From the NCBI GenBank assembly GCA_963786395.1, contig CAWAZD010000005.1, positions 62,001 through 126,000 of the forward strand: a DNA stretch of 64,000 bases, in the 5' to 3' direction. This document shows positions 35,034 to 46,752 of the stretch, one piece after another. Source of the stretch: Fen-1301 sp963786395. Its GTDB lineage: Bacteria; Bacteroidota; Ignavibacteria; Ignavibacteriales; Ignavibacteriaceae. Each line of letters opens with the position of its first letter. The stretch's first letter is position 1. The notes beneath the pieces were generated by a model. The model made no database searches. It saw only the letters and a program-made list of their open reading frames with translations, and had not been told where the DNA came from. The position numbers and the translations under genes were made by a program.

Positions 35034-38000
35034 ATGAATAAAAAATATTCGTCGGGTTTAATTATAATATTCCTGATTCTCTTTTATCAGTTTGCATTCC
35101 CGCAAAATATGATAACGTATATTTACAATAATGAGAACGGACTTGTTAGTAATCTTGCCAAAAGTATTTCACAGGATAATGAAGGGTATATATGGATAGC
35201 AACCGATGCCGGGCTCTCACGTTTTGACGGGAGCACATTTCTAAATTTTCAAAATGCCCTCCCCTCACTTTATGTAAAAGAAGTGACAAATGGTAAAGAT
35301 AACAAGATTAAAATTGTTTCGGATTTTGGTATAGGTAACTTTGTTGAACAGAATGGAGTTTTCCACTACCAGCAGATAATTCAATCAAGCAGACAACAGT
35401 CCGTTGAAAAGCTATACTATCCCAAGCATATTTTTGAAGACAGTCATGGCATATTATGGATAAGTGATCTTAGCGGCATTTCTACTCTGCAAAACGGTAA
35501 TTTTAGTAAGATTGGGTTCGAAGAGAAATTTCATGCCGATAGTTACTTCAGATCTTTTTCATTAGTAGAATTATCCGGACATAAAATTTTTGCTTCATCG
35601 CTGAATGGTTATCTTTTTAGCTATAATGAAGCAAAGCATAGTTTTACATTAGTACCTTTCTTAAATCCGAAAAAAGGTTTTGCAATAAATGCTTTATTCA
35701 GATATTCAGATAATACTTTTTTGATAGGAACATCTGATGGTCTATATCTCGCCGATTTATCTTCCGGACAAATAAAGTTCAATAAAATTAATAATCTGCA
35801 GCAAGTATCCACTATAACCATGAATAATGACCATGATCTTTTTATCGGGACATGGAATGATGGTCTTTATTCAGGTACATTAAATAGTTTGTCAAAATAT
35901 AAATCTCTAACGTTTTCATCAATAAAAAGTTTGTTTGTTGATAAGCAGAACAATCTATGGGCAGCATCCGATGATGGAATAGCCATGATGAAAAAGACGT
36001 TATTTGGAAATCTGGTTACTCAAGACGAACCGAATAATAATGGAATATATATCCAGCAAATTCTGGCCGATAGAAATAAGACTATATATTATTCGATTGA
36101 ATCTGCATTGTATAAGATTGAAAACCATGGGAAGAACCATATACCGATTAAGTTAAGTACGCCCAGTGGAAGCAGGATATTGTCTTTTGCTATAGCCTCT
36201 GCCGGAATTTGGATTTCATATCGCGATAATCATATTGAATACCGTGATAAAAATTCATTTAAGGTTTTGTTTTCATATCGGTTCACAGGTGACAGGTTAA
36301 ATTCATTATTTGCTGATAGTAAAGGATTTTTATGGGCATGGCTTGGCAAAAGAAGACAGATTATAAGAATCAGTCCTGATTTCAAACAGGAATTCTTTGA
36401 TTTTAAGTTTGATGATGCCGATTTTGTTAACTTCTTCAGGCAATCCGAAAATGGAACCATCTATTGTGCAGGATATGGCATTTCTTCATTTATTTTTAAG
36501 TTTGACAGTCTGAACAATAAATTTGTAAGCCTTATTTCATCATATAAAAACCAGGCGAATACTCAGATCCAGATATTTGATATACAATTTTTAGATAACG
36601 AAAGGATGCTTCTTGCTTCAAGTATAGGTGTCCTGCTTTATAAAGATCATAATATTACCTCTTACATGACTCCTTCTTTTTTCGGTAGCAGAATAACCAA
36701 AGCTATTCTTTTCGATAAAGATAAAACATGGTTAGGGACTGATAAAGGAATTTTATATCTGAGCCGGAATGATTCTATTTATTTCGACAAACAGGATGGA
36801 TTGAATAATTCTTCCATAATCTCTCAGGGCTTAAAGGAAGACGCTGAGGGGAACCTATGGGTGGCTACAGCTAATGGTGTGTGTAACTGGCAATCAAAAT
36901 TAAACAATATATCAAAAACTCCTGATCCTGCTTTTGGAAATATCATGATTGGTGGCAAAGATCTTCCCGATAATTATCCAGACAAGCATGAATTTTTATC
37001 GGGTTCAATCTTAACAGGATCTTTTATTTCACTATGTTATCCATCGGACAGGGTGTTGTTCAGATACAGGCTTCAAGGATTTGATACAACATGGTCGACT
37101 CCTCATCATCTTAATACAATTAATTTATATGGGCTCCCGGTGGGGACATATATACTTCAGGTTCAAGCTAAAAGCCCGGAGTTGTATTGGAGCAATATAG
37201 TTGATTACGAAATTCAGATTCTGCCGCACTGGTATTTATCAAACCTGATGATTCTTATATATATAATGATATTTTTAGTTCTTGTCTCGTATCTCGTAGT
37301 TCTAATAACAGATAAGCGTTTAAAAAGAATTCATAAACGTGAAAATCTTCTGCAAGAACTTGTGGATCAAAGGACAAATGATTTGCGAGAGGCAAAAGAA
37401 AAAACAGAAAAACTTCTTGAAGAGAGTGAGAGAACAAACCATCTTCTTGAACAGGCTACAGAACAGAAAAGCCATATGCTTAGTATTACCAGCCATGATC
37501 TTAAGAATCCTTTGCAGTCTATTATAGGATTTTCAGAAATTATCCTGGATGAAGCTGTAGATGAGGATATTAAAAATATGGGCAGATTAATTTATAATTC
37601 ATCCAAAGATATGCTGAGGCATATTAATGAAATTCTCGATTCTGCAGCAATCGAATCAAAGAATCTGATGTTAAACATGAAGAATGTTTCTGTAAACGAA
37701 ATGATTAAAGAGGTTGTTAAAAATAATAGCAACAGAGCCATTCAGAAAAACCAGACTCTGCGATTAACGCTTCAGGACGACAATGTTGTAAGTGCAGATG
37801 AACATTGGCTGAAAATTGCTATTGATAACGTTGTAAATAATGCCATCAAATATTCGCCACGAGGAAAGAATATAAATGTGACATCAGAAAAAAGAAACGG
37901 TAATATCCTGATAAAAGTAAAAGATGAAGGTCCGGGTTTGACAGAAGAAGACATTAAATAAGATGTTTGTCCGGTATCAAAGGTTATCAGCCAAGCCCAC

Positions 38001-38136
38001 TGATGGTGAATCTTCTACTGGATTGGGTCTCTCAATTGTAAAAGATATAATTGAGTTTCATAAAGGTAAAATATGGGTTGAGAGTAAAGTTGGAAGCGGT
38101 GCCGAATTTATAATTCAGATTCCCACGATTAATTAA
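35034..38136 (+). CDS. Two-component-propeller sensor histidine kinase, one frameshift near the end
   Basis: About 1034 residues. A signal-like N-terminus is followed by a long periplasmic beta-propeller region (two-component regulator repeats such as GYIWIATDAGLSRFDG and NLWAASDDGIAM), then a Y_Y_Y-like domain (about 660-740) and a membrane segment (about 745-765). A short coiled coil leads to the kinase: H821 (TSHDLKNP), N-box DNVVNNAIKYSP, G1 DEGPGL and GLGLSI. The frame stops at 37961 but +1 from 37960 continues KMFVRYQRLS to 38136, so one base is inserted in the motif. No receiver or DNA-binding domain is fused, unlike many Bacteroidota hybrids. The partner is unknown. Confidence 0.88.
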
Positions 38137-38471
38137 TTGTTTTATTTTATCTTTAACAAATAACCTGGATTTTATTATTATATAATATCATGTCTGCCTG
38201 CATTTATTGCATGATAGAATTCTCCTTTCTAAATTCCCCCAAAACATAACCGCTAAAAGCCGCTAAATGCCGCTAAAAGCAGCTTAATAAGGCGTCACGA
38301 AGAATACCAAAAGAATACCTTGTAGTGGTCACATAGGCTCCGGAATATAACAGAGGCAAAATCAAGGATACTGAGTAATATTAAAAATGGAATAATTCGC
38401 CTGATTTGGGTGTTCTTTGCAATAATAATATAATTGAGTAGGTTTGCTAATTATTATTATGAGAAAGAAAA
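38137..38471. other. 335-base intergenic region with tandem 10-mer repeats
   Basis: Three copies of the 10-mer ccgctaaaRg lie at 38250-38279 (the middle one has t for a), followed by a related cagctta. Nothing else is recognised. Confidence 0.55.
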
Positions 38472-38651
38472 ATGAATAATGAAACAGAACTCCATGCTTG
38501 CTTAAATTGTGGTAAAGATGAAAAAGAAATCCCACTTGTTCAATTGTCATATTCAGGAAATCAAGCCTGGATTTGCCCGCAATGTCTGCCTGTCTTAATA
38601 CACCATACCGATCAATTAGCGGAAAAACTAACAGATCTAAAAAGGAAATAA
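38472..38651 (+). CDS. Small zinc-ribbon protein, 59 residues
   Basis: A 59-codon frame with an A/G-rich site before the ATG encodes ACLNCGKDEK near the N-terminus and ICPQC in the middle, a CxxC pair set that fits a single zinc knuckle. The C-terminus is a short charged helix. No closer family can be stated. It lies between the kinase and thrA, with no clear link to either. Confidence 0.6.
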   Translation: MNNETELHACLNCGKDEKEIPLVQLSYSGNQAWICPQCLPVLIHHTDQLAEKLTDLKRK

Positions 38652-38823
38652 TTTAAGATAAACTCGTATAGATTAGTTTATATTGTCCAAATACCCTTGC
38701 CGGGCTCATTTATTGATTACTCCATTGTAAAAACGGAGAATGGGGAAGTTTATGAATTTCAGGTTTTATATATTCTTCATTTTGTATAAATTGCATTTTA
38801 ACGGTTAAACTATAAATAAATTG

Positions 38824-38843
38824 GCAATATTCAGGAATATTGC
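38824..38843 (+). promoter_or_regulatory. Perfect stem-loop before thrA
   Basis: gcaatattc and gaatattgc form a 9-bp stem with a 2-base loop, 20 bases upstream of the thrA ATG, then tttaagttaaggtttttt. The pairing is seen; a role as an attenuator or operator is only possible. No threonine-rich leader peptide was found upstream. Confidence 0.4.
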
Positions 38844-38863
38844 TTTAAGTTAAGGTTTTTTAT

Positions 38864-41298
38864 ATGAAGATTTTGAAATTCGGCGGTTCATCAATACGTG
38901 ATGCTGAAAGAATAAAAAATGTTATTAATATTGTCAAAAAAGATATAAGGACAGGCAAAATAGCAGGGGTTGTTTTCTCTGCATTCCAGGGAGTTACAGA
39001 TGATCTTAATAGAATAAGCAGGATGGCGGCATCCAGAAATGATTTATATAAATCCGAATTTAGGAATTTAAAAGAAAGACATATTTCAATAGTTGATGAA
39101 TTACTTTCCTCCAGAATCCATACTAAGAACAGAAGCCTCGGTTTATATGCTTTTAAGTGATCTTGAGGAAATTCTTAAAGGTGTATATCTTGTAAAAGAA
39201 CTTTCGGCAAAGACACTCGACTATATCCAGAGTTTCGGAGAAATGCTTTCAAATATTATTATAAGCTATGCTTTCCTTGAGAATAAAGTTGATAATGATT
39301 TCCTTGATGCAAGGAGAGTTATTATAAGCGATAATAATTTCGGATCGGCGCATATAATTACTGATATCACAAATAAAAACATAAAGGAATATTTTTATTC
39401 ACAACCCTAAATTGCAGATTATAACCGGGTTTATTGCTTCAACAATTGATAATGAAACTACAACACTCGGAAGGGGAGGTTCAGATTATACGGCGTCAAT
39501 CATCGGCGCTGCTTTGGAAGTGAAGTGCATTGAAATATGGACAGATGTTAATGGCGTACTTACTGCCGATCCAAAAAAGGTAAGGGATGCTTTTCCTATT
39601 ACGAATATGAATTATGAAGAAGCAATGGAACTTTCGCATTTCGGTGCTAAAGTGATTTATCCACCAACTATTCATCCGGCAGCAGTTAAAAAAATTCCTG
39701 TGTTTATTAAAAACACTTTCAATCCTACTTTTACCGGAACAATAATTAGTTCAAAGACTGATTCGGACTATCCCATCAAGGGTATCTCGTCGATTGATAA
39801 TATAAATATTATTAGAATCGAGGGTAGTGGTATGATCGGGGTTGCCGGAATTGCGCAGAGGGTTTTCTCTTCTCTTGCAAAACATAACATAAGCATTATT
39901 CTTATTACACAATCTTCATCTGAGCATTCAATTTGCCTTGCAGTGTTGCCTTCGGACTGCGCAATTGCGAGATCAGCGCTTGAAAAAGCATTCGCCTATG
40001 AAATTAAGATGGAGATTATTAAATAGAATAATAATTGAACCGGATTTTTCAGTTATTGCCGTTGTAGGAAAGCATATGAGGAATACTGTAGGGATTGCTG
40101 GAAAATTCTTTAGCGCTCTTGGTGATAATTATATAAATATTTCCGCAATTGCACAGGGATCTTCAGAATTAAATATTTCCGCGGTAATATCGGCTAAAGA
40201 TGAACTTAAAGCTTTGAATGTAATTCATCATAAATTCTTTTCTGCTGGTAAACCGGAACCAATACACCTTTATCTTGCCGGTTATGGATCTGTCGGTTCT
40301 GAACTGGTTGGGTTAATAAAATCCAATCCTGACCTTTACCACAGGATACGGCTTCATGGTGTAATAAATTCCAGAAAAATGATAATTGGGGAAAAAGAAA
40401 TTATTTCAGATAATCTTGCGAATGAATTGTCTGAGCAAGGTAAACAAGCTGACCTTAAATATTTTATTGATAAGATTAAAAGCATAAAATACCGGAACTC
40501 GGTTTTTGTTGATTGTACTGCAAGTGATGCAACGGCAGAGTTGTATCTTGATATTCTGAAAAAAGGCATTAACATTGTAGCAGCTAATAAAAGGGCAACC
40601 ACCCGTAGCTACTCCTATTATTCAGATCTAAAGGAAACGGCGGCAAAGAATAATTTGAAGTTTCTTTATGAAACAAATGTGGCTGCAGCACTTCCAGTAA
40701 TATCTACCATGAATGATCTGAAAAGGGCCGGGGACAAGATTATTAAGATTGAGGGTGTCCTTTCAGGGACATTAAGTTTTCTGTTTAATAATATGACCTC
40801 GGAGAAGAAATTTTCAAGAATATTGAGAGAAGCCAAAGAGAAGGGTTATTCTGAACCCGATGTCAGGGAAGATTTAAAGGAACTGATTCGGCAAGAAAGA
40901 TATTGATTCTAATAAGAGAGGCTGGATTTAAATTAGAGTTAAGTGACATTAAGGTTCAAAATCTTATTCCATCAGAGTTCAGAAAAATAACAAGCGCTGA
41001 AGAATTCCTAAAACGGCTTCCTGAACTTGATACCATTTTTAGTAAGTTATACGCTGCGGCAGCGGCTAAAAGTTGCAGGCTCAGATATATAGCCTCATTT
41101 AATGATGGTAAAGCAGAAGTAAAATTGAGGGAAGTTGGAAAGAATCATCCGTTTTACAATCTTGCCGGGACTGAAAATGTAATTGCCTATTATACGGATT
41201 ATTATAAAACCGCCCCTCAGGTTATAAACGGTCCCGGTGCCGGCACACAATTAACCTCCGTCGGAATTATATCTGACATATTCAAGATATTCGGCTAA
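38864..41298 (+). CDS. thrA: Bifunctional aspartate kinase/homoserine dehydrogenase, four frameshifts
   Basis: The first gene of thrABC. It begins with the kinase signature KFGGSSIRD, continues with KELSAKTLDYIQSFGE, TTLGRGGSDYTAS and IWTDVNGV, has two ACT regulatory domains (around 39790-40200) and then homoserine dehydrogenase (LYLAGYGSVGSELV, VAANKRATT, GVLSGTLSF, NGPGAGT). Its total length of about 811 codons equals E. coli ThrA. The frame changes near 39100-39160, 39405, 40020 and 40876. The last is repaired by one extra A at 40876-40878, giving LKGTDSARK, so sequence errors are likely. The ACT domains imply threonine feedback. The gene ends 8 bases before thrB. Confidence 0.92.
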
Positions 41299-41306
41299 AT
41301 GACTAA

Positions 41307-42269
41307 ATGAAAAAATCCAAACTACTAAAATATACATACTCTAAGGTCTTTGTCCCTGCTTCAATTTCAAATTCAGGGCCGGGTTTTGATGCTTTCGGAT
41401 TTGCGCTTGATAACCTTGGGGATATTATTGAACTCAGGGCTAATGAATCCGGGGAAGTAAAAATTACGACTATTACAGGTGACTGTGGAAAATTAAGTAA
41501 AAATATTTCCGACAACACTGCATCAGTAGCCGCAATATCTATTCTAAAAGAGATTAATGCAGATTTTGGATTAGAGATGATTATCAATAAGAGAATGCCA
41601 TTTGCCAGTGGTTTAGGGTCAAGCGCTGCAAGTGCGGTAGGAGGTGCCTTCGCATTAAATTCATTGTTGAAAAAAAAACTGCCTGACGATAAAATCATTC
41701 TGCATGCATTGGAAGGGGAGAAAATAGCTTCTGCTGGAAATATTCACGCGGATAATGTTGCTCCTGCTTTTTACGGAGGATTTACAATTGTAAGATCTCT
41801 TGATCCCGTTGATATAGTAAGGATAAAGTTTCCTAAGGAATTAATCTGCCTTATAATTTATCCGCATATTGCTATAACAACTAAAGATTCCCGTAAATTA
41901 CTTCCGGCAAATGTACCAATCTCTGCCGCTGTTAAACAAAGTGCAAACGCCGGGTCTCTGATCGCCGGAATATTGACTAAAGATTTTGATTTAATGTCAC
42001 GGTCAATGACTGACTTTATAGCCGAACCGGTAAGGAAAAATTTAATCTCTCATTATGAAGAACTGAGATCTTTAGTGCTTAACGAGGGCGGGCTTAATTT
42101 TAATATCTCAGGTTCCGGACCAGCTCTTTTTTCGTTCTTTGAAAATTCACCCAAAGTTGAGAAGGCAAAAAAGAAAATCACCGGAGAATTAGTGAAAATG
42201 CAGATTGAAGCAGATGTTTTTATTTCCAAAGTGAACCGAAAGGGTCCGGAGTTATTAAGTTTAAGTTAA
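41307..42269 (+). CDS. thrB: Homoserine kinase
   Basis: A 320-residue GHMP kinase. The ATP loop is PFASGLGSSAASAVGG (about 93-108); SISNSGPGFDAFGF near the N-terminus and NISGSGPALFSF near residue 270 are typical. It phosphorylates homoserine to O-phosphohomoserine. It starts 8 bases after thrA and its stop TAA shares a base with the ATG of thrC (TAATG), so all three are one transcript. Confidence 0.95.
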   Translation: MKKSKLLKYTYSKVFVPASISNSGPGFDAFGFALDNLGDIIELRANESGEVKITTITGDCGKLSKNISDNTASVAAISILKEINADFGLEMIINKRMPFASGLGSSAASAVGGAFALNSLLKKKLPDDKIILHALEGEKIASAGNIHADNVAPAFYGGFTIVRSLDPVDIVRIKFPKELICLIIYPHIAITTKDSRKLLPANVPISAAVKQSANAGSLIAGILTKDFDLMSRSMTDFIAEPVRKNLISHYEELRSLVLNEGGLNFNISGSGPALFSFFENSPKVEKAKKKITGELVKMQIEADVFISKVNRKGPELLSLS

Positions 42270-43577
42270 TGAATTATTTAAGTACACGTAATAATAAAAA
42301 AGAATATTCATTCAGCGAAGCTGTTATTAAAGGGCTTGCTGAAGATGGGGGATTATTTCTTCCCAAAGAAATTCCTGTTTTACCCCAAAAGTTTTTTGAC
42401 ACAATAGACGATCAGACTTTAACAGATATTGCTTTTGAAATATCCAAACAATTCATTAATGATATACCTGATGAAGATCTTAAGCTAATTATTGATGAAG
42501 CAATCAATTTCCCTGCTCCTGTAATAACACTATCAGATAAATATTCCGTACTTGAACTTTTTCATGGTCCGACCTGTGCATTTAAAGATTACGGTGCACG
42601 GTTTCTTGCGGGAGTGCTTTCCTATTATCTGAAAGCAGAAAACAAAAGGTGTACTATCCTTGTGGCAACTTCAGGTGATACAGGCAGTGCTGTTGCAAGT
42701 GGTTTCTATGGAAAAGAGAATATTGATGTTGTAATCCTATATCCATCAGGAAAAGTCAGCAAAATTCAGGAACAGCAGTTAACGACTTATGATAAAAATA
42801 TTATTGCTTTTGAAATTGATGGTACCTTTGATGACTGTCAGCGATTAGTTAAATCTGCATTTAGCGATGAAGAACTTAATAAGAATTATTTTCTTACATC
42901 AGCCAATTCTATCAATATCGGCAGACTGCTGCCCCAGACATTCTATTATTTTGATGCATGGAAACAGGTAAAGAAATTAGATAAAGAAATTGTATTCGCT
43001 ATTCCGAGCGGGAATCTGGGTAATCTTACAGCTGGAATCTTTTCTAAGAAACTGGGTCTGCCGGTTAAATACTTTGTAAGTGCACTGAACAGAAATGATA
43101 TTTTCAGGAAATATTTAGAACATCGGTATATTCAGTCCTGTTCCTTCAGTAAGGACAATTTCTAATGCTATGGATGTTGGTAACCCGAGTAATTTAGAGA
43201 GAGTAAGATATTTATATAATGACCAAATTGAAATTATTAAAGATAATATTCATGTGTTTTCATTTGATGACAATAAAACCAGGCAAGCAATCAGGGAAAT
43301 ATTTTCAGAGTTTAATTATGTAATGGATCCCCATGGATCAGTTGGCTACCTTGCCGCTAAACAAGATAATGCCGGTAATGATAACAATAACCATTATATA
43401 ATATTAGAAACGGCTCATCCTGCAAAATTCTCTGATAAAACCGATTCGTTCATCAGGGAGAAAATAATTATTCCAGACCAGCTGAAAGAATCTCTTAATA
43501 AAAAGAAACATGCTATTAGAGTTTCGAAGGATTATACTGAATTCAAGGATTCTCTTTTAATAACTTTGAAGAAATAA
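42269..43577 (+). CDS. thrC: Threonine synthase, one frameshift
   Basis: About 435 residues. It converts O-phosphohomoserine to threonine using PLP: the cofactor Lys lies in FHGPTCAFKDYGAR and the phosphate loop in SGDTGSAVASG. The frame stops at 43165, but dropping one base near 43136 joins YIQ to PVPSVRTISNAMDVGNPSN, the conserved middle of the family, and translation continues to 43577. This is therefore one gene with a probable one-base insertion. It ends 3 bases from the convergent amt gene. Confidence 0.92.
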
Positions 43578-43580
43578 TTA

Positions 43581-45113
43581 TTAAGAAGCATTCTCATAAC
43601 CTTTTACGCCCATTTCAAATTCATCAAGCCCTGCAAATTCAACATCAGGGGAAACGCGAATACCACCAAAAAACTTATCCTGTATTTTAAAGAATCCATA
43701 CATCGATCCGAAAACAAAAACTATACATACAGCCGCTCCAATTAGTTCAGCGCCTAACTGTCCTGGGTCACCATAGAATAATCCTTTTACAGTTCCACCT
43801 ACTCCATTTAATCCGTTACCATAGGAACCATCAGCAAAGAGACCAAGAGAAATTACACCCCAAAGTCCATTAACACCATGAACTGCAACTGCACCAACAG
43901 GATCATCTATTTTCAGTTTCTGATCTATAAAAAATACAGCAATTACAACAAGTATTCCTGCCACCGCACCGATTATGAATGCGGAAGTGGCGTTTACAAA
44001 AGCGCAGGGAGCGGTAATAGCCACCAGTCCTGCAAGTAATCCGTTTGCCATCATGCTAGGATCAGGTTTTTTAAATTTCCACATCATAAATAAAGTTGCT
44101 GCTAATGCACCTGCAGCTGAAGCGATCATTGTATTTGCAGCAACAACTCCTATTCTTAAATCCGTACCGGCAAGAGTTGAGCCCGGATTAAATCCAAACC
44201 AACCGAAGGCAAGAATAAAAGTACCAACAATTGCCATCGGAATATTGTGTCCCGGGATGGCATTAACGGTTCCATTCTTTTCATATTTTCCCATTCTCGG
44301 ACCGAGCACAATTGCACCGGCAAGTGCGGCAGTACCTCCAACCATATGTACTACAGAAGATCCGGCAAAATCAACATGACCGTGTCCTAATCCGAAATTG
44401 GTTCCAAGATTTGCAAGCCAACCACCTCCCCAAACCCAATTACCAAAGATCGGGTAAACAAACATAGAAATGAATAAAGCATAAAAAATAAAAGATACAA
44501 ATTTCCACCTTTCCGCCATTGCTCCGGTTGGAATAGTAGCAGCCGTATCCATAAATACCATCTGAAACAGAAATAAAGTAAAAATTCCCACATCATAAAC
44601 TTGGTTGTTAAGAAAAAAACCTTTGAAGCCAAACAATCCAAATGATTTTCCAAACAGATTAATAGTAAATTCGTTAGTTAGTATAGAAGTTCCTCCAAAA
44701 ACGGTAAGCGCCCCTGCTCCACCAAACATAATCGCAAAACCACATATATAAAACCCTGCCACCCCCAGTGCATAAACAAGTAAATTCATTCCCATAGTAT
44801 GAGCCACATTTTTAGCGCGCGTAAATCCTGTCTCTACCATTGCAAAACCTGCCTGCATGAACATGACTAAAAATCCTGTAAGAAGAGTCCACATAATATT
44901 AGTTGCAATTCTGTTATGCCCTACAGCATCTGCAACTTCCTGTAATGTAGGGGCTCCGGTTTTTGAAGAAGGTACATCATTGACTGTACCGGTTTTATTT
45001 CCGGATGGATCTGTCTGCGCATAAGCACTTGGCGAAAGTATTATTAAAAATGCAAACGTTAAAAACAATATTATTATTGAGTAATGAATTAACTTCATAA
45101 TGATTTTCTCCAT
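43581..45113 (-). CDS. amt: Ammonium transporter Amt
   Basis: A 510-residue membrane protein of the Amt/Mep/Rh family. It starts with a signal-like segment and a Ser/Thr/Gly-rich linker, then about 11 transmembrane segments with GFAMVETGFTRAKN, FGFNPGSTLA, the DFAGSSVVHMVGG His gate and DDPVGAVAVHGVNGLWG (second His). It imports ammonium. It lies 66 bases after glnK on the same strand, the standard glnK-amt pair. Confidence 0.95.
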   Translation of the reverse strand: MEKIIMKLIHYSIIILFLTFAFLIILSPSAYAQTDPSGNKTGTVNDVPSSKTGAPTLQEVADAVGHNRIATNIMWTLLTGFLVMFMQAGFAMVETGFTRAKNVAHTMGMNLLVYALGVAGFYICGFAIMFGGAGALTVFGGTSILTNEFTINLFGKSFGLFGFKGFFLNNQVYDVGIFTLFLFQMVFMDTAATIPTGAMAERWKFVSFIFYALFISMFVYPIFGNWVWGGGWLANLGTNFGLGHGHVDFAGSSVVHMVGGTAALAGAIVLGPRMGKYEKNGTVNAIPGHNIPMAIVGTFILAFGWFGFNPGSTLAGTDLRIGVVAANTMIASAAGALAATLFMMWKFKKPDPSMMANGLLAGLVAITAPCAFVNATSAFIIGAVAGILVVIAVFFIDQKLKIDDPVGAVAVHGVNGLWGVISLGLFADGSYGNGLNGVGGTVKGLFYGDPGQLGAELIGAAVCIVFVFGSMYGFFKIQDKFFGGIRVSPDVEFAGLDEFEMGVKGYENAS

Positions 45114-45179
45114 TAAGAATTATAAAATTTTGTCTATCCATCCGGGATGAGATCATACAAACAACATTTATGAGATAAA

Positions 45180-45518
45180 TTATATTGCCGACTCTCCTGA
45201 TTCTTCAGTTCTTATTCTTATAGCTTCCTCTACAGGTAGAATGAAAATTTTACCATCGCCTACCTCTCCTGTTCGTGCTGTTCCTATAATAATGGTAAGG
45301 GCTCTCTCAACCTTAGTATCTTCGCAGACTAATTCAATCTTAATTTTAGGAACAAAATCAATATGATATTCCGACCCACGGTAAATTTCACTGTGCCCTT
45401 TCTGTCTTCCGTATCCTTTTACTTCAGTGACAGTCAGACCGGCATAACCAGCATTTAACAGAGCTGTGTGTACATCTTCAAGTTTATAAGGTCGTAAGAT
45501 AGCTTCAATCTTTTTCAT
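45180..45518 (-). CDS. glnK: PII nitrogen-regulatory protein
   Basis: A 112-residue PII protein of normal length. The T-loop GHSEIYRGSEYHIDF keeps Tyr46 and Tyr51 (the second is the uridylylation site in Proteobacteria), and GTARTGEVGDGKIF is the ATP/ADP-binding C-terminal signature. PII trimers sense ATP/ADP and 2-oxoglutarate and block Amt when nitrogen is plentiful. The order glnK-amt supports GlnK rather than GlnB. No NtrC or sigma-54 site was recognised upstream. Confidence 0.95.
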   Translation of the reverse strand: MKKIEAILRPYKLEDVHTALLNAGYAGLTVTEVKGYGRQKGHSEIYRGSEYHIDFVPKIKIELVCEDTKVERALTIIIGTARTGEVGDGKIFILPVEEAIRIRTEESGESAI

Positions 45519-45759
45519 ACATTGTTCCTGTACTTAAATATATAAGGTGATTAAGGGATAATCTATAATAAAATAAGGTAAATGTCAAAAACCACTAAAG
45601 TTATTGGGGGCATGATCATATTTTCTTAATTAAACACATATTTTTATTAAATTTTTATTAAATTACTTAAGAATTATGATCGCTTGCCTATTTACTACTT
45701 TATTTAAACAAACCCGGTAGTGATCAAAAAGAAATAAAAATTTATCAGGAGTTCAGATC

Positions 45760-46746
45760 ATGTGGATTTTTCCAATAGTAATAGTTATTGCGTTCATAGC
45801 AATATTTTTATATGAATATCGGATTAAAAGACCGGATCAGATTGTTCTATTTGAATCGTCGGGGAAAATATTATTCCGTAAAAGACGTTTCTACCCAAGG
45901 CATTTCAGTCTGGCATTACCGAATACAGCGAACTCAACACAGTTATCAATGGAATCAACTGCAAAAGGAAATCTTGATATCAAGATTAAGATATCTGTAA
46001 CAGTTACAGCTTCGCTTGAAAATATTACAGCTTTGATACGGACGGGCGGATGGAATAGTGGAGCGGTATCCAAATCTGCTAAGGAGCTTGAGATAATAAT
46101 AAACAGTCTTGTCAAAGAGTATACAGAAAAATTTGAAATAGAAGAATTATCCTCAGAAAAAATATCCGGATACCTGAATGAAAAAGTAAATGTTAGCCGA
46201 GGAAAATTAGGGCTTGAAATAGTCTCACTTACCATCCAATCATTCGAGGCACTTGATCCTGCAATATCAAACGCGCTTAAACAGCAGGAATCTGCAAGGA
46301 TTCTTGAACAGACTGAATCGTTGAATCAGAAAGCAAGGATAACTGCAGCAAAAGCTAAGCTGAAAGCTGATGAAGAAATAGCTGTGCTGGAAAATGTATT
46401 GGAATTAAAAAAATATGATTTGAAAAAGACTGAGTTGGAAAAGGAAACAGAACTTGCGCAGAAGCGAATGGAAGATGAAATTGCAAGAAAGAAAATGTAT
46501 CTTGAAGTAGACCGTAGTGAACTTGAACTTCTGAAGAATAACCCCGAGTTGCTTATGCTTACTCCTCAGGCTGCAAGACTTGCGGAAGCCAGCCAGTCAT
46601 TGAAAAATGCACGTACAGTTGTGTCTTTGTCGCCGCATGAAATGTCACTTGGTTCTGAACTAATAGGTTTGTTCCAGAAATTTCTTGAGAAAGCCGTAAA
46701 TGGTCAGCCAAAGAAAACAGAGGAACTGAAAAAGGAATCAAGATAA
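45760..46746 (+). CDS. SPFH/band-7-type membrane protein
   Basis: This 328-residue protein has one N-terminal membrane segment (about 3-20), a band-7-like beta/alpha region (about 25-165) and a long coiled coil rich in Lys, Glu and Ala (about 170-270). This is the architecture of flotillin/stomatin-like scaffold proteins, which assemble into membrane rings. It lies 6 bases before the tandem aminotransferase gene, so the two are one operon. Why a scaffold is joined to metabolic enzymes is unknown. The fold call rests on architecture and pattern, not on a catalytic motif. Confidence 0.7.
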   Translation: MWIFPIVIVIAFIAIFLYEYRIKRPDQIVLFESSGKILFRKRRFYPRHFSLALPNTANSTQLSMESTAKGNLDIKIKISVTVTASLENITALIRTGGWNSGAVSKSAKELEIIINSLVKEYTEKFEIEELSSEKISGYLNEKVNVSRGKLGLEIVSLTIQSFEALDPAISNALKQQESARILEQTESLNQKARITAAKAKLKADEEIAVLENVLELKKYDLKKTELEKETELAQKRMEDEIARKKMYLEVDRSELELLKNNPELLMLTPQAARLAEASQSLKNARTVVSLSPHEMSLGSELIGLFQKFLEKAVNGQPKKTEELKKESR

Positions 46747-46752
46747 CCAGAA

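Noticed and set aside
38651..38823. Threonine-rich leader peptide for thrABC
   Set aside because: The only short frame (18 codons near 38751) is rich in Phe, not Thr or Ile.
45519..45759. Sigma-54 promoter upstream of glnK
   Set aside because: No TGGCAC-N5-TTGC-like pair was found.
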